Below, one piece after another: positions 11,701 through 22,100 of a stretch of 64,000 nt of DNA; position 1 is the stretch's first letter; each line of letters starts with the position of its first letter. The DNA is from Isochrysis galbana. Taxonomy: Eukaryota; Haptophyta; Isochrysidales; Isochrysidaceae. The notes beneath the pieces were generated by a model that made no database searches, was not told the DNA's origin, and saw only the letters and a list, made by a program, of their open reading frames with translations. A program made the translations under genes and the position numbers. The stretch covers positions 930,001 through 994,000 of the forward strand of contig CM030933.1 of the NCBI GenBank assembly GCA_018136815.1, written 5' to 3'.

Positions 11701-12395
11701 GCGCCGCTACTGCGTCGGCAGAGTCGTTAGGCAACCCAGTGGCTGGCCGTGGCGGCCATCAAGACGCGCAAGCCAGCGGTGGGCGCGTGGCCGGCACGGG
11801 TGGGGGCGCGGATGCCGCAGCTGCGGCGAAGGCCGCGCAAGCGGCACAAGAGCCGGCTCTAGACCCTGCCGCCGGTGGGTTTGCATCATTGTGGCCCTTC
11901 TCCGCATGGGGCAGTGCCGGACTGCGCCAGTCGGATGGCGCGGCCGCCGCCGACCATGTGGTGCGTACCCCCGCGATGGATGTCGACCAAAGCCACAGCG
12001 GGGCGGCAAGCAACAAGCCGGGTGCAAGTGCGGCTGGGAGCCGGCGTGCAAAGGGTGTTGTGGGCGGGGGGCGCGGCAACAGCAGCTCCACAAGGGCGGG
12101 CACGCGCCGTCCTGGGACAAACACGTCGGGAGATCACGCGTCGACTGAAGCTCAAAACGTGGAACGCCGGGGCCCTCGCTTCCGGCTGTGGCGCGGGCAG
12201 GGTGTCGGGCAGGAGCAGACGCAAGGCGGTGCGCGGGCAGAATTGGGGCCGGATAGCGGGCGCAAGGCTAGTGGTGGCTCCGATGCGACAACTCAGCCGC
12301 CTGAGAGCGGCACGCACGGGCGTGACGCGAGCGGAGAGAACAACGCTGGAGATGATGACCCATTGCGAAAGTCCGATCACGGAGGCTATGCCTAG
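8737..12395 (+). CDS. Multi-exon gene for an unrecognised membrane-type protein
   Basis: Several exons join in frame. The first begins at ATG 8737 (MSCNRPEEPLAERG) and runs to about 9270, ending LGAKVILTTVVAG. After CCGCAG, exon 9518-10304 opens with a hydrophobic helix (ALAALSAVLGLVSVAAAVEL). A GTGAGT donor leads to 10470, where a second helix follows (MRRLMWLALSSSLLVSCLSVG, then VFVTILASVQQILRT). Another exon starts near 10718 (VTALWFVLLRQSRRAQQ). Exon 11166-11494 ends in W split across a 123-nt intron, and exon 11618-12395 starts WVGWQLDRARDRRELERR and ends at TAG. The loops are Gly/Ala/Arg-rich and probably disordered. The exon or exons between 10800 and 11165 are not resolved; a frame at about 10976 (VYAPAAASWFHDVPASVDEL) looks coding. 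No family recognised. Confidence 0.5.
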
Positions 12396-13100
12396 GCCGT
12401 GCGTAGTCCGTGTCGAACGCCTAGCTCGCTGGCGTTGCGTGCGCATAGTCACTCCTTGCAAGGCAGACGGTCATCGGTAGGCACGCCATGATGCCACACA
12501 GCCTCTCCCTCGCATAGGCAAAGTTCCCCGATGAACACGGCCTATTTCGGCATCGAGCAAAGTGTCGCGAGTTGATAGGAGATTCCACGACGAGCACTCA
12601 CTGCCGGTTGTCCTCCTGCTGCGTGTCTCAGCTTGGTGCCTTGTGTGCTCTTGTCCGCCTCGTGAATGGACGAACGTCTGCGATTGCCCCAAGCCCACGT
12701 GCCCCCGTGGGAAGGTTGGCTTGCAGAGTTAGGTCGAGGTGCTGTCATAGAGAAGCCACCGTTGCTCTCAGACCTCTCAGCTTGAGGTGCTCGCACCACG
12801 CGCGCACTCGCACGTGCCATGGACCGCAAGGAGACAGGACAACGAATCCGGAATGAGCGAGACCTGCTCGCGATGTTAAAGGAACGCCGATCCCGATGGC
12901 GGATGGGCTCACCAGTAGGAGCAGAGTCTTGAGCCCATCTTTTGCGATACGGGAGCAAGTAGGTTTGCTTCCATCGGCGCAGCACACAAGTTTTCGGGAG
13001 ACGCGCAAATCTCTAGCAAGGCCTAAGCCAGCCAACAGCCGAACATGTAATTGGATCCGGAGATCAAGGTCAAGTACAAGGAAAAGGAACCCAGCCCGTA
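12396..13100. other. No gene recognised
   Basis: Only short open frames without domains. The left part is presumably the 3' flank of the preceding gene. Confidence 0.4.
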
Positions 13101-13213
13101 GAAAAGAAAAGAAAACCTTTTAATATTCTCGCCTCGCGCGTGGCACTAGAGTTCGCTGCTGTAGCCACGCCCCTTTCCCTGCCTCTCCCTCACTACCCGC
13201 CTTGCGGCGTCGA
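13101..13213 (-). mobile_element. LINE 3'-end fragment
   Basis: On the minus strand this reads as the tail of the LINE family at 47708: a CCGCAAGGCGGGTAG-like block, a GGGCGTGGCTACAG-like block, then GCGAGAATATTAAAAGG followed by a T-rich tail. It is a 5'-truncated copy of only about 110 bp, and its T tail is interrupted by a few C residues. No target duplication was found. Confidence 0.75.
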
Positions 13214-13857
13214 GTTGTCGAGCGGGTGGTTTGCAACATGCGTACCAGTGGACTCAATTCTAGTGTTATGTTTACATACATTCGAGTATTATTGTAAACG
13301 GACCATGGCTCAACTTTAGTTGTGTCCCATATTCGACGGAACGCCACCTCAGGCGGCGTGGGGGAAAGAGCAGGAGAGTGAGGGTGTAGAATGTCCAGCC
13401 CGCGTTAAAGTAGTGGTAGTGGAGGTCCATAGCCGCATGTGCGGTAAGAATATTATGTGGTTTCTTTCTTGATTGCTATTATTGTTGTTGACGTTCAACT
13501 CGCCATAATCCATCGCAATGAAGACCATGTGCGGAATAAGAGAGCACAAGGAACTCCCCCAATGCCAATGCCTTCACTAGTCTCTCGTGCCAGCAGCTAG
13601 GATCATATGGTCGGAGCCTCACAAGTCAGTCTCGTCTACGCGCTCGTTGAGCCGCTAAAAGGCTTGCTCCGCGAATGAGGCTTGCTCCGCGAATGCGTGA
13701 CGAGGTGCCTGAAGTCATGGGTCCCCTGATTTGGGGGGACGGCATGAGAGCGGTCAACTTCATTATCAACCATCAAGTGTCTAGCTGTCGCCCACTATTT
13801 TCACAAACCGCCCGATGGCAGGTGCCATTCCATTACATCCTCTCAGGCTGCCAATGC
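13214..13857. other. No gene recognised
   Basis: Lower GC than its surroundings. It contains an 18-bp direct duplication at about 13661-13696 (AGGCTTGCTCCGCGAATG twice). It forms the 3' flank of the glutaminyl cyclase gene. Confidence 0.4.
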
Positions 13858-14697
13858 TCATGTGCTGGAGCTAGGAGAGTCACGCAGCGCGTCTGTATCG
13901 ATTTCGAAGATCCTTGGCCAGCACTTCCCGGTGACGAAGAGCCTGCTTGCCTGGGGATCATATGCAAGGCCATTCAGGACGGCTTCGGCCCTCATTGCAG
14001 GCGAGCCACCTAGCTGACGACGTTCCTCTGGCTTCAATAAGCGTCGCAAGTCGACAAAGCAGCGCACTGACCCATCGGCAGGATTGATCACAGCCAGCTT
14101 CTCCTCATGCCAGAGATTGGCCCAAATCTCGCCATTCACCCATTGCAAGTCATTAAGAGCCGGGAGCTCTCGCGGACCAGCGCGTACCCTTAGCCGACGC
14201 TTGACATTGAACGTCCTGTCGTCCAGCTCATGCAGAGTGCTCGATCCATCTGACACAAACAAGCTCTGCTGGCCGTCACCAGTGATTCCCCATCCCTCTG
14301 CAATGCCGGAAGGTAGAGGCACCGTGTCGCGCAACTTGAGAGAGCTCGGGTCGCGCACAAGGATGATGCCCTCCCTCCAAAGCAACTGGATGCAACGCCC
14401 TGCCTGGACTGCGATTCCTTCTCCAAACCAGCTGCTCGGCAGGTGCTCACACTGGAGCACCCGGCCACTCGCGAGCTCGACGCGCCGCACAGTCGACTCG
14501 CCGTACAGCCCAGTGCTCTCGATCAGCGTAGCGCCATTTGGGTCGAGCTGGAGGCCCTGCGTGAAGGCCCCCGTGTCGTGGGGAAAGCTGTTGACCACAT
14601 CAGCGCTGTACGTCGGTGGGCTTAGCACGAGCAGCTGCGCCGGTTCGGCACGGAAGCAGAGCAAGAAAATCGCCGCTGCCGCCAACCACCGCACCAT
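13858..14697 (-). CDS. Glutaminyl-peptide cyclotransferase (plant/bacterial type)
   Basis: An intronless 279-residue protein of the glutamine cyclotransferase family, a five-bladed beta-propeller. It converts N-terminal glutamine of peptides to pyroglutamate with release of ammonia. Residues 1-20 are a signal peptide (AAAAIFLLCFRA), so the enzyme enters the secretory pathway. Family blocks appear in order: FTQGLQLDPNG, LIESTGLYGESTVRRVEL, WFGEGIAV, EGWGITG, LNDLQWVNGEIWANLW, and finally VLNGLAYDP followed by RLFVTGKCWPRIFEI. Length agrees with the family. The start at 14697 is the first ATG after the purine tract and gives the signal peptide. The gene is head to head with the kelch/CUB gene at 15234, with 536 bp between starts. 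Confidence 0.92.
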   Translation of the reverse strand: MVRWLAAAAIFLLCFRAEPAQLLVLSPPTYSADVVNSFPHDTGAFTQGLQLDPNGATLIESTGLYGESTVRRVELASGRVLQCEHLPSSWFGEGIAVQAGRCIQLLWREGIILVRDPSSLKLRDTVPLPSGIAEGWGITGDGQQSLFVSDGSSTLHELDDRTFNVKRRLRVRAGPRELPALNDLQWVNGEIWANLWHEEKLAVINPADGSVRCFVDLRRLLKPEERRQLGGSPAMRAEAVLNGLAYDPQASRLFVTGKCWPRIFEIDTDALRDSPSSST

Positions 14698-14807
14698 CGT
14701 GACTCTCTCCGTCGCTCTCTCTCTTTACCTCGGCTCGCTCCAGATTCTCTCACTCTGTCCTCCGCCCTCTCCACTCTCTCCACTCTCCGCTGCTTCTCCC
14801 GGACCGC

Positions 14808-14861
<54 letters not shown>

Positions 14862-15181
14862 CCCCCCCCCCCCCCCTCCCCCGCCTGCCCCTCCCGCCGG
14901 GACTCGGCGGCTCAGCCTCTCTCTCCAACCACACAGGACACAGGCAGGATACATAGAGTGGAGTATGTAGTATGTAGTTAGATACTTCTCGACGAGTGGC
15001 AAGATACATTTATACCCGCCAGCGAGGCAATAGGGAAGAGAGAGAGAGAGAAGACGTTTGGAAGGTTTTCTTTTTCACTGCGTAACCGCCGAAGCGGGCC
15101 CGACAACTGCCGGGAGGGGGCGAGGGGGGGGGGGGGGGGAGCCGGGGGCGCGAGAGAAGAGGGGGAGGCAGAGAGAGAGAC

Positions 15182-15213
<32 letters not shown>

Positions 15214-15233
15214 GGCCGGGGCTCGCAGCGCGG
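14698..15233. promoter_or_regulatory. Shared upstream region of a head-to-head gene pair
   Basis: This spacer is near mirror-symmetric. Going upstream from the minus-strand gene, its coding strand has a (GA)n tract (14809-14858) and then a G run (14859-14876). Going upstream from the plus-strand gene there is a (GA)n tract (15171-15207) and then a G run (about 15124-15139). Each start codon is thus preceded on its own coding strand by (G)n, then (GA)n. No clear TATA box was seen. A role in promoter opening is inference from position. Confidence 0.5.
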
Positions 15234-17522
15234 ATGGGCGCTCGGCCGGTGGGCTCGGTAAGGCTCATCCTTTTACTCTCCTCGCTTAGCTGGCATGTCC
15301 TCGCCGACTCGGTCGTCACGTGGGCCACAGACTTGGCGGCGACTGCGGGGCCCACTGTCCCAGCAGGCCGTGCCGCGCTTGCGTCGGCGCTACAGACAGA
15401 CACGGGGCCGCTGGCGAGCAAGATATGGCTATTCGGCGGCATGACGGACCCTAGCACCTTCTCTAGCGAGCTATGGTCCTACTCCATCATCAGCTCAACG
15501 TGGCAGCAGGAGCTTGCCGCTGGACCAGGGGCCGCTCATGGCTGCCGGATGGTCGCGGTACGCCTCTGGCACTTGAGCCAATACTTGCCATCTAGGTTGC
15601 GCTTGTGGTGCATTTGGTGTGATTGGACCGATGCCCTTCAAGTACGCCGACCCCTTCCTCCATGCTTGACGCCATAGGTGGGAACAAAGCTCTATGTGTA
15701 CGGTGGAGCCCCAGGATTGGATGGCGATATGTGGATCTTTGACACTCTTAATCAGAGATGGAGTCAAGTGGCGACCGGCTTCTCTGGCAGGAGTTACCAC
15801 GCAATGCTACGTCTTGACACGACTATCTTCATCCATGGCGGTGTGGCCGCATCGCAGCCGCAGCTTTTGACCTACGACATCAGCCTCGACACCATGAGCC
15901 AACCATCCATTTCTGGAACACAACCCACGGCACGTACTGAACACTCCATGTGTGCTCTTGCGAACCGTATTTACCTCTTCGGGGGTATCACTATTGCAGA
16001 TGGTGCATTCGACGGGGCAGTATACGAGCTTGATGCGTGTGTTGGCTGTCCATCGAATACGTGGCGGACCATATCGGTCTTTGGGGAGCGGCCGCTAGCC
16101 CGCAGGGGACACACAGCTGACGTCATTGGCCATATCATGTATGTATTCGGTGGCGTCGATATTTCGGGACAGTATCAGGATTCGGTGTACGCGCTCGACC
16201 TCCGCAGCTTCCGTTGGTCAAGGCCACACTCGATAGGTGCTCCTCCAGCGCCGCGATGGGGACATGCATCCATCCTCTTGAATGAAGCAATTCACATTAT
16301 AGCAGGCATAGAGTCGCCGCCATCTGCGCCGCAGTTTTTCTCCAACTCGATCTTCACGCTCTCTAGGCGATGTCAGGGCACAGTGAGGCTGACATCGAGC
16401 GACGGTAGCATATCAATGCTAAACAGTCAGGTCGGTGCGACTGCATGCTCTTGGGAGCTCTTCCCGTCTGGGGCACATCGCGAGGTGGAAGTGTACTTCT
16501 CCTTCTTCTCTTTGCAGCCAGGAGATGAGCTTAAGGTCTTCGATGGTTCGGAATTGCTTACCCGCCTGACGGGTAGCAGTCTTCCAGCGAGACTCACTAG
16601 TTCGCACGGAGGTCTCGTGCTGAACTTCACCTCCGATTCGGGTACGGGAGACGGGTACGGCTTTGACGCCTCATATCGCGCACTCTGTTCCGCTGGCTCA
16701 GCATACGCACGTTCCGTTTCCACGTGCGAGCTGTGCCCCAATGGTACATTTGCTCGCTCTCCGGGTTCTACGTGCACTTCCTGTGACGATCGTCACTACG
16801 CAGATGCCGAAGGTTCGATTGAATGCAATGCGTGTCCAGACTATAGCCGCGCGGCCGGATTGGGTGCATCGAGTATTTTGGAATGCTTGTGCCTTCCAGG
16901 CTTCTATCGACGAAACAACAACGCACCGTGCGAGGCATGCCCACCTGGCGCCATTTGCCGGGGGGGTACAATGGGTCCTTGGCCTTCCGCTGAAGGCTGG
17001 TGTCGTGATGGCGCAGACTATCTGCGCTGCTGTGGCGAAGCTTGCCCCCTTGGGATCGACGCGTGCCCCTCTAGGGACGGTTCGACTGCCGAGCTAGGCC
17101 AAGATAAATGTCCTTCTTTCTCCTTTGCAAGCTTGTCTCTTGTGGCCTTCATCGTTGTCCTAGTGGTAGTCGTTGTCGTCGGCTTATGCTGTTGGTGCCT
17201 CGGCTTTGCATCGGGTCTTCGCAAAGGTAATCGCCTTGCTATAAAGGAAATGATGAACAAGTTCGATTTGGGAGCCAATCAACAAGTGATGGATGTGGAG
17301 GTGGCCGCAATGGTGAACTCCATGATGGCGGCGGCAGACATCGGAGTTTCCGGGTTGACAACAACGGTCGATTACGGTGGTGATAGTGAGGTGTATGCTG
17401 GTGGAGGAATCTCGGACATTCGTATTTTGCCCGCGAGTGCAAGCCGCCCCACATCAGGTGGCTCGTCATATGCTGGGTCGAACAATGGCAGAATTTCACG
17501 GTCACGAACCGTCCCAATATAA
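15234..17522 (+). CDS. Type I membrane protein with kelch repeats, CUB domain and Cys-rich region
   Basis: Two exons, 15234-15557 and 15678-17522, join in phase 0 across a 120-nt GT-AG intron to give 722 residues. A signal peptide (VRLILLLSSLSWHVLA) is followed by kelch repeats over about residues 60-335, seen as repeated IWLFGG, LYVYGG, IYLFGG and MYVFGG strands each with a later W. A CUB domain lies at about 340-445 (CQGTVRLTSSDG, then DELKVFDG and YGFDASY). About 445-570 is a cysteine-rich, ephrin-receptor/TNFR-like region (CELCPNGTF, then CLPGFYRRNNNAPCEACPPG). One transmembrane helix follows at about 590-615 (LVAFIVVLVVVVVVGLCC), then a Ser/Gly-rich tail of about 100 residues. Kelch-CUB combinations occur in attractin/MEGF8-like proteins; orthology is not claimed. 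A cell-surface recognition role is inference. Confidence 0.88.
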
Positions 17523-17927
17523 CATCGTCCATGTGCAGAGTGTGCGTACGTGTGCTTGTGCTAGTTGAGGTTCCGCCGATCTTATCACTCTCCCCAAAAG
17601 TAGAAGCGTGCTAACATCAAATTCCCAGGATTACGCTTGCAGAGAGCGGAAAAAGTATGATGGGTGGTGGCCGTTGTGCATTGGCTCTGGTCAAGCCCGC
17701 GCTTGCCAGGTCGGTTGCCTGCGTTGCCTTCATTCGGTACCACCGACGCACCACCTCCACCGCTCCTGCCGCGCCTACCGCCGATCAATCCCCTTCCGTC
17801 TCCTCACATATCGAGCCAGTGGTCATGCTCGATCCGTCAAAGGGAGATAGCAAATTAAACTTGTTTGTCGCGGCATTTCCCCCCCTCTGCTCAAGAGGCC
17901 GGACCGCTGGCGAGTTGAATATGAAAA
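17523..17927 (+). other. Spacer with a possible exon cut by a LINE insertion
   Basis: A plus-strand frame from ATG 17657 reads MMGGGRCALALVKPALARSV and continues with SSHIEPVVMLDPSKGDSKLN up to 17927. There the LINE's target-site duplication begins, and the same frame (GELNMK) resumes at 21053 and stays open for about 20 codons. It could be an exon of a disrupted gene, but no family is recognised. Confidence 0.25.
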
Positions 17928-20900
17928 AAAAACATCTGAAGATTCTGGGCTACACACCTACTAGACTAGGGTACTTCCCCATCCCTGTTGCCACCGCCCT
18001 TAACTTCCCTTTCCTCCACCTCCTCCCCTTCCCCCCTTCATTCCTTTGTCTTCGGTATCCGGGGTTCGGCTCGGGTGCGCTACCACGAGCCTGGTTCAAA
18101 GCGCGGGTTCCGGGCAGGCTTGTTGTTGGTCGATTGTCATCGTGTGTCTGTTGGGTCTCGGGCTTGTTCGTCCTTCTCGCCTTTGCTGGCCTCTGCTGTG
18201 TCTCGGTGGGTTTGTGTCCATTCGAGGTGTATCGCGTCTCATATTTGTTCTGGTTCGGGTCTCTCGGCAATTATATATGCCACCCCTATCGAGGTGGTCA
18301 AGGTTTGTAGCTCTAGACTTGGTTCTAGCTTTCCTCTTGCACCTAGTGTGAACAAAGGGTATATATCGTTCACGTCGATCCTTTTCTTCGGCTGTCTGCC
18401 CATGCCTGCTTGGGCGGTCCTAGCCGAGTCTGTCGTACTTGCAAATAGTAGTGCCTTGCTTAGTGTCGTGTATCTGTCTATCGTTCTTATCAGCACTGAT
18501 TCCTCCGAAAATTCGATGCCGTCGTAGTGTATCCTGTAGAAGTCTGTTAAGATATATCTCCATGCTAGAGTGTAGAGTATGGTGAGCGATCTCGGTGTTT
18601 TCCCCCCGGGATGCATAAAAAGGTTATCTACGATTACCTCTTCCCTGCTTCTATTACTTCGGGGTGTGTACCTTGCCAGCTTGTCGAGCGTCTCGAATAT
18701 CTTGACTAACCTCGGGCATTCGCCTAGGTGGGTGGAGGATTCGTTAGACGCCTTGCACATGCGGCAAGTTTTGTCCCTGTCCGCGAACCGATTGTAGGTG
18801 CCTATCCTTCTGTGGGTAAGGTGCTTAAAGTGGAGGTGTGTGTCTCTCGCCGTCATCATCGGGGATGTGTATATTGTGGCTAGGTGTTCCCATGTGTTGT
18901 CTGGTGTCGGTAGTCGCTGTTTCCAGTTCTCGGGTCCCGTTAAGCGTCTGCGCTTTCCGTCTGTCTTCTGCATTGCTCGTGTTAGTTGCTCCACTCCCAT
19001 TTTGTCTAGCGGGGTATCTCCGTCCAGGGTATACTCGTCCGCTAGGGGGTATTCCAATCTTTTGTTTGATTTGTAGCCATTCCCCCATTTTGCCGGTGGG
19101 GAGGGATCTAGCTGCTCGGGGGCGTTGTCGAGTCTTGCGCCGATTATTGGCGTACCTAGGTACGAGAGCTCCGCTTCGTACCATGCGCCTTTGAGCTCGG
19201 CGAAATAGCTGCCGTCTTGGGCTATGTGTAGTTTTGGGGTAGGCTCCTCCGAGCCCCGCTGCTCGCTGGTTTCCCGCCTCGTCGCCGAGGTCCCTACCTC
19301 CGTTGGGACCGCCCGTGTCGACAACATCGTCACGGCGTGTTCTACTATGACGCTCCATGATGCCAAAAATTTGTCTTTCGGGATATATTCTCCCTGAAAG
19401 TGAATGTGAATGTAAGTGTCATTGTTTCTAAGATATGGTTCGCACTCCTCGCTACGGTAGGGCACTGTTGCGCCGAAGTCTGTAAACACGTTATGTATGG
19501 TGTTGCAGTCTAGCTTGTTCCATAACTTCGCCCACGAGGGGTTCGTTTTGGGTCCCGGGTGTGTCGGGCTGCCCCATATGGTTTGCGAAAGTACGCCTTC
19601 TCTACTCGTCCCTAGGGACGTTAGCTTGAGTGTGCGAATATTATTCAGCGCTCGCTTCCAGAACTCCGGGCCACAATTGACGGAACGACACCTTAACGGG
19701 ACCCCTAATATAGTCGCATACTCGCTTCTTTTTAGCCACTTGTATCTTTGAAATCTAGCGGGCGGTCGCTTTCTCTTCAGGGATCCCATTCTTAGTCCTT
19801 CGAATTTTTGGTCGTTAGGCTTGCCACATGCCACATGAGGCCGCCGCGTATCTCTCTACCCATTCGAGTGAGCGTGCCAGGCTGCCGTAGTCGGCCGCCA
19901 TAAGTTGCGTGTCGTCGGCGAATTGGCTTATTTTGAGTTCGGCTCCGTTAACAATGATTCCTTCTATTTCTTCGTCTTCGTTGATCGCCCGGGTGAGTGC
20001 TTCCGCCGTTAGTAGGAAAGCCAGCGGCGATAGCGGGCATCCTTGAGGAACCCCGCTCGCTACGTTGAATGGGAAGCTTCTGCCCCTATCAGTTTAATAA
20101 TAATAATAAAACAACTGAGCGTTAGTACCACTACTCCCACTAGCCCGGTACTATCACGACACCCCTCAGCGCACTTGCCCGCACGCCTTGAAGTGATGGC
20201 ACAAACACATACACCAATGCATCCCTTCAAATCTCCCCCCTCGCAAACCCCCGGCTCCCATTATAACTCCCCACAAGTTACAATGAGGGAAAACCCATTG
20301 AGGCGGACCGGTCGACGCCGGCCGACTCTCCGGGGAAAAACACCGGGGGGGGGGGGGGAGGGACCTCTCGTCGTGAAGCAGAACGGCCCTTACAGCTCGC
20401 GCCGCGAGCAGTCCTCGAAGAAATAAATGACTGCGCCCCCCGATACCTGCCACAGGGACGTCTTGAGCCACTCCCTTCTTCTCGCCCCTCCTGTCGCCAG
20501 CCGCCCCCCTTCGCCCGTTTGCTAACGCAAACGGGGCCCGTTTCTTACCGCACTCCATCGGGGGGGGCGCAAATTCCCCCCTCTCCCTCTCTCCATTCTC
20601 CTCCGCCCCTCTCCATGCGGCGCGTCGCCATGCGGCGCGCCACGGCCTGCTCTCAGAGGGCCTTTGGGGGCTCCCAGAGGGCCAGCAAGGGCAGCTCAGG
20701 GGGCAGTGGAGGCTGGGGCTCAGCCCCTGGCCCCCCCTGCCTCTCCCACGCTTGCCACGCTGGCCATTAGAGCCTCCCAGTGGCCTCTGTATGCCTGGCG
20801 ACCAGGGGAGGGGGGGGAGTCAGCTCGAGGGCAGGCCCATGCTGGGCGTGGGAGTGCGAGTCTCGGCCCGCGCCCACTAGGGGTCTGGGCCAGAGTGTTG

Positions 20901-21052
20901 ATTGCCCAGCCCCTGCCAAAGGGCAGGGGCTGGGGTTGATTGTACGGGCCCACCCCGGGGGGTGTCCGCGATGGAGAGGGGGGGGCGCGAGGCCCCCATT
21001 GACCCCCACTCATAAAAGTAGGTTTGTGCCCCTATCAGTTTACGGATAGTTG
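17928..21052 (-). mobile_element. 5'-truncated LINE with visible target-site duplication
   Basis: The minus strand encodes the last third of a LINE ORF related to, but diverged from, the one at 47732. It has the RT palm (SGVPQGCPLSPLAFLLTAEA, then LKISQFADDTQL) from about 20070, a break in frame near 19840, then an ORF of 531 codons (19834-18239) to the C-terminus. The latter includes a C-x2-C-x8-H-x3-C knuckle (CRMCKASNESSTHLGEC). A 3' UTR of about 300 bp ends in a T run on the coding strand. The 19-bp sequence GGCGAGTTGAATATGAAAA flanks the whole block (17909-17927 and 21053-21071), marking one insertion event. The RT is interrupted by the nested element at 20097-21026, and only a short stretch of LINE remains beyond it. 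Confidence 0.88.
20097..21026 (-). mobile_element. Non-autonomous retroelement (family A) nested in the LINE
   Basis: A 930-bp element without coding capacity, in minus orientation. Its 5' end has the hairpin CTACT-TTTATG-AGTGG and then a G/C hairpin (GGGGGCCTCGCGCCCCCC). Its 3' end is an (ATT)n tail (plus strand AATAATAATAATAA at 20097). The 16-bp sequence TGCCCCTATCAGTTTA lies on both sides (20081-20096 and 21027-21042). Middle blocks are shared with the copies at 46478, 46656 and 60048. An internal perfect hairpin with arms CCCGTTTGC/GCAAACGGG lies near 20513-20538. Tail plus target duplication show retroposition, presumably by a LINE-encoded enzyme (inference). Confidence 0.85.
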
Positions 21053-21807
21053 GGCGAGTTGAATATGAAAACTCCGCCCCGCCAATCGAGGAATGTCTTC
21101 CTCAAGGCGCCTGAGGAGCTCGAGTGCCCATAGCAAGCCCCTCGAAAGTCGGTATCTCTCCAGCGGTATGAGACGCTGAAGTCTTTCAGATTGCTGGAAA
21201 TCTCCCGGGCATCTCGGCGAGAGCACAGTGGGAGATCTGGTACCAAAAAGTGACATGAAGGGCTCGCTCCAGCGGCTATCTCCCCGGGTGCCGGGGACTT
21301 ACCCGCTGCAGCGGCCGCGGAGGCCCGCCGCGCGCCGCTCCCATCCCCCCCCCTTTCCCCCACTCCTCTCTGGCAGCCCAGCTTGCCACAGGGGTGTACT
21401 CGCGCGGCAAACAAGGCGAGAAGCGCTCAATCGCGGCCTTGGTACACTACCATGGGCCCGGTTACGGACACGTGTTCAGGGCAGGCCTATTGGAATTTTC
21501 ACTCGTGGCACTTTTTTTTTCTCGATCATCCTTATGGTGCTCACGTGACTTGGGGTGTGTTTTGGATTTGTGCTTAGCTCCATCTGAGCTCGATTTCTAT
21601 GTTGTTTGTTTAGTTGTTTGCTTGATTCGGCTCCGAGCCCGCCTCCGAGGCGGTCTTTATCATATATTCTAAGAGGATGCAACTTGAGGTTCCCTTTTTT
21701 TAGCCCCCTGCATTGCCTTTTTCTACTGACGGTGGAGGAGGCGAGGCCGGTGGCGGAGAGGGTGGTGGTGGCGACGGAGGCGGCGGTGACGGCGGCATTT
21801 CACGGGG
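21053..21807. other. No gene recognised
   Basis: This lies between two minus-strand LINE fragments. Plus-strand open frames near 21606-21800 read through Glu/Val/Ala codons (ERVVVATEAAVTAAFHGAF), possibly an exon, but have no family match. Confidence 0.3.
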
Positions 21808-22100
21808 CATTTGTAAAAAAAACAACCAAACCTGAGGTTCCAGCCTCTTACCCCTAACCGTGAGGCTAGCGCCCGCAGCTCCGCGCTGGGAATGAGGTTA
21901 CCTTTGCTATCCGATTCGTACAGTGGTCGCAACGCACTCAGGTCGATCCTCTTTTTGGGTTGTCGTCCCAAGCCAGCTTGGGCGGTCCTCGATGAATCCA
22001 TCGAGTTCGCGAAGATGAAGGCGCAGCTTAGTTTCGTAAATCTTTCTATGATGCGAATTAGCACCGATTCTTCCGAGAAAACGGCATTGTCCTCTGCTGT
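21808..22100 (-). mobile_element. LINE C-terminal fragment
   Basis: The minus strand encodes FSEESVLIRIIERFTKLSCA, then SSRTAQAGLGRQPKKRIDLS and SAELRALASRLGVR. This is the same C-terminal block as in the LINE at 17928 (FSEESVLIRTIDRY, then SARTAQAGMGRQPKKRIDVN). A short 3' region ends in a T run on the coding strand (plus-strand A run at about 21817-21824). GGCATTTGT beside the tail and GGCATTGT near 22083 may be a decayed target duplication. Confidence 0.75.

Noticed and set aside
21035-21300. Reverse transcriptase remnant (GLLWALEL-like) beyond the truncated LINE
   Set aside because: The 19-bp target duplication at 21053-21071 marks the edge of the LINE, so similarity outside it is probably chance.
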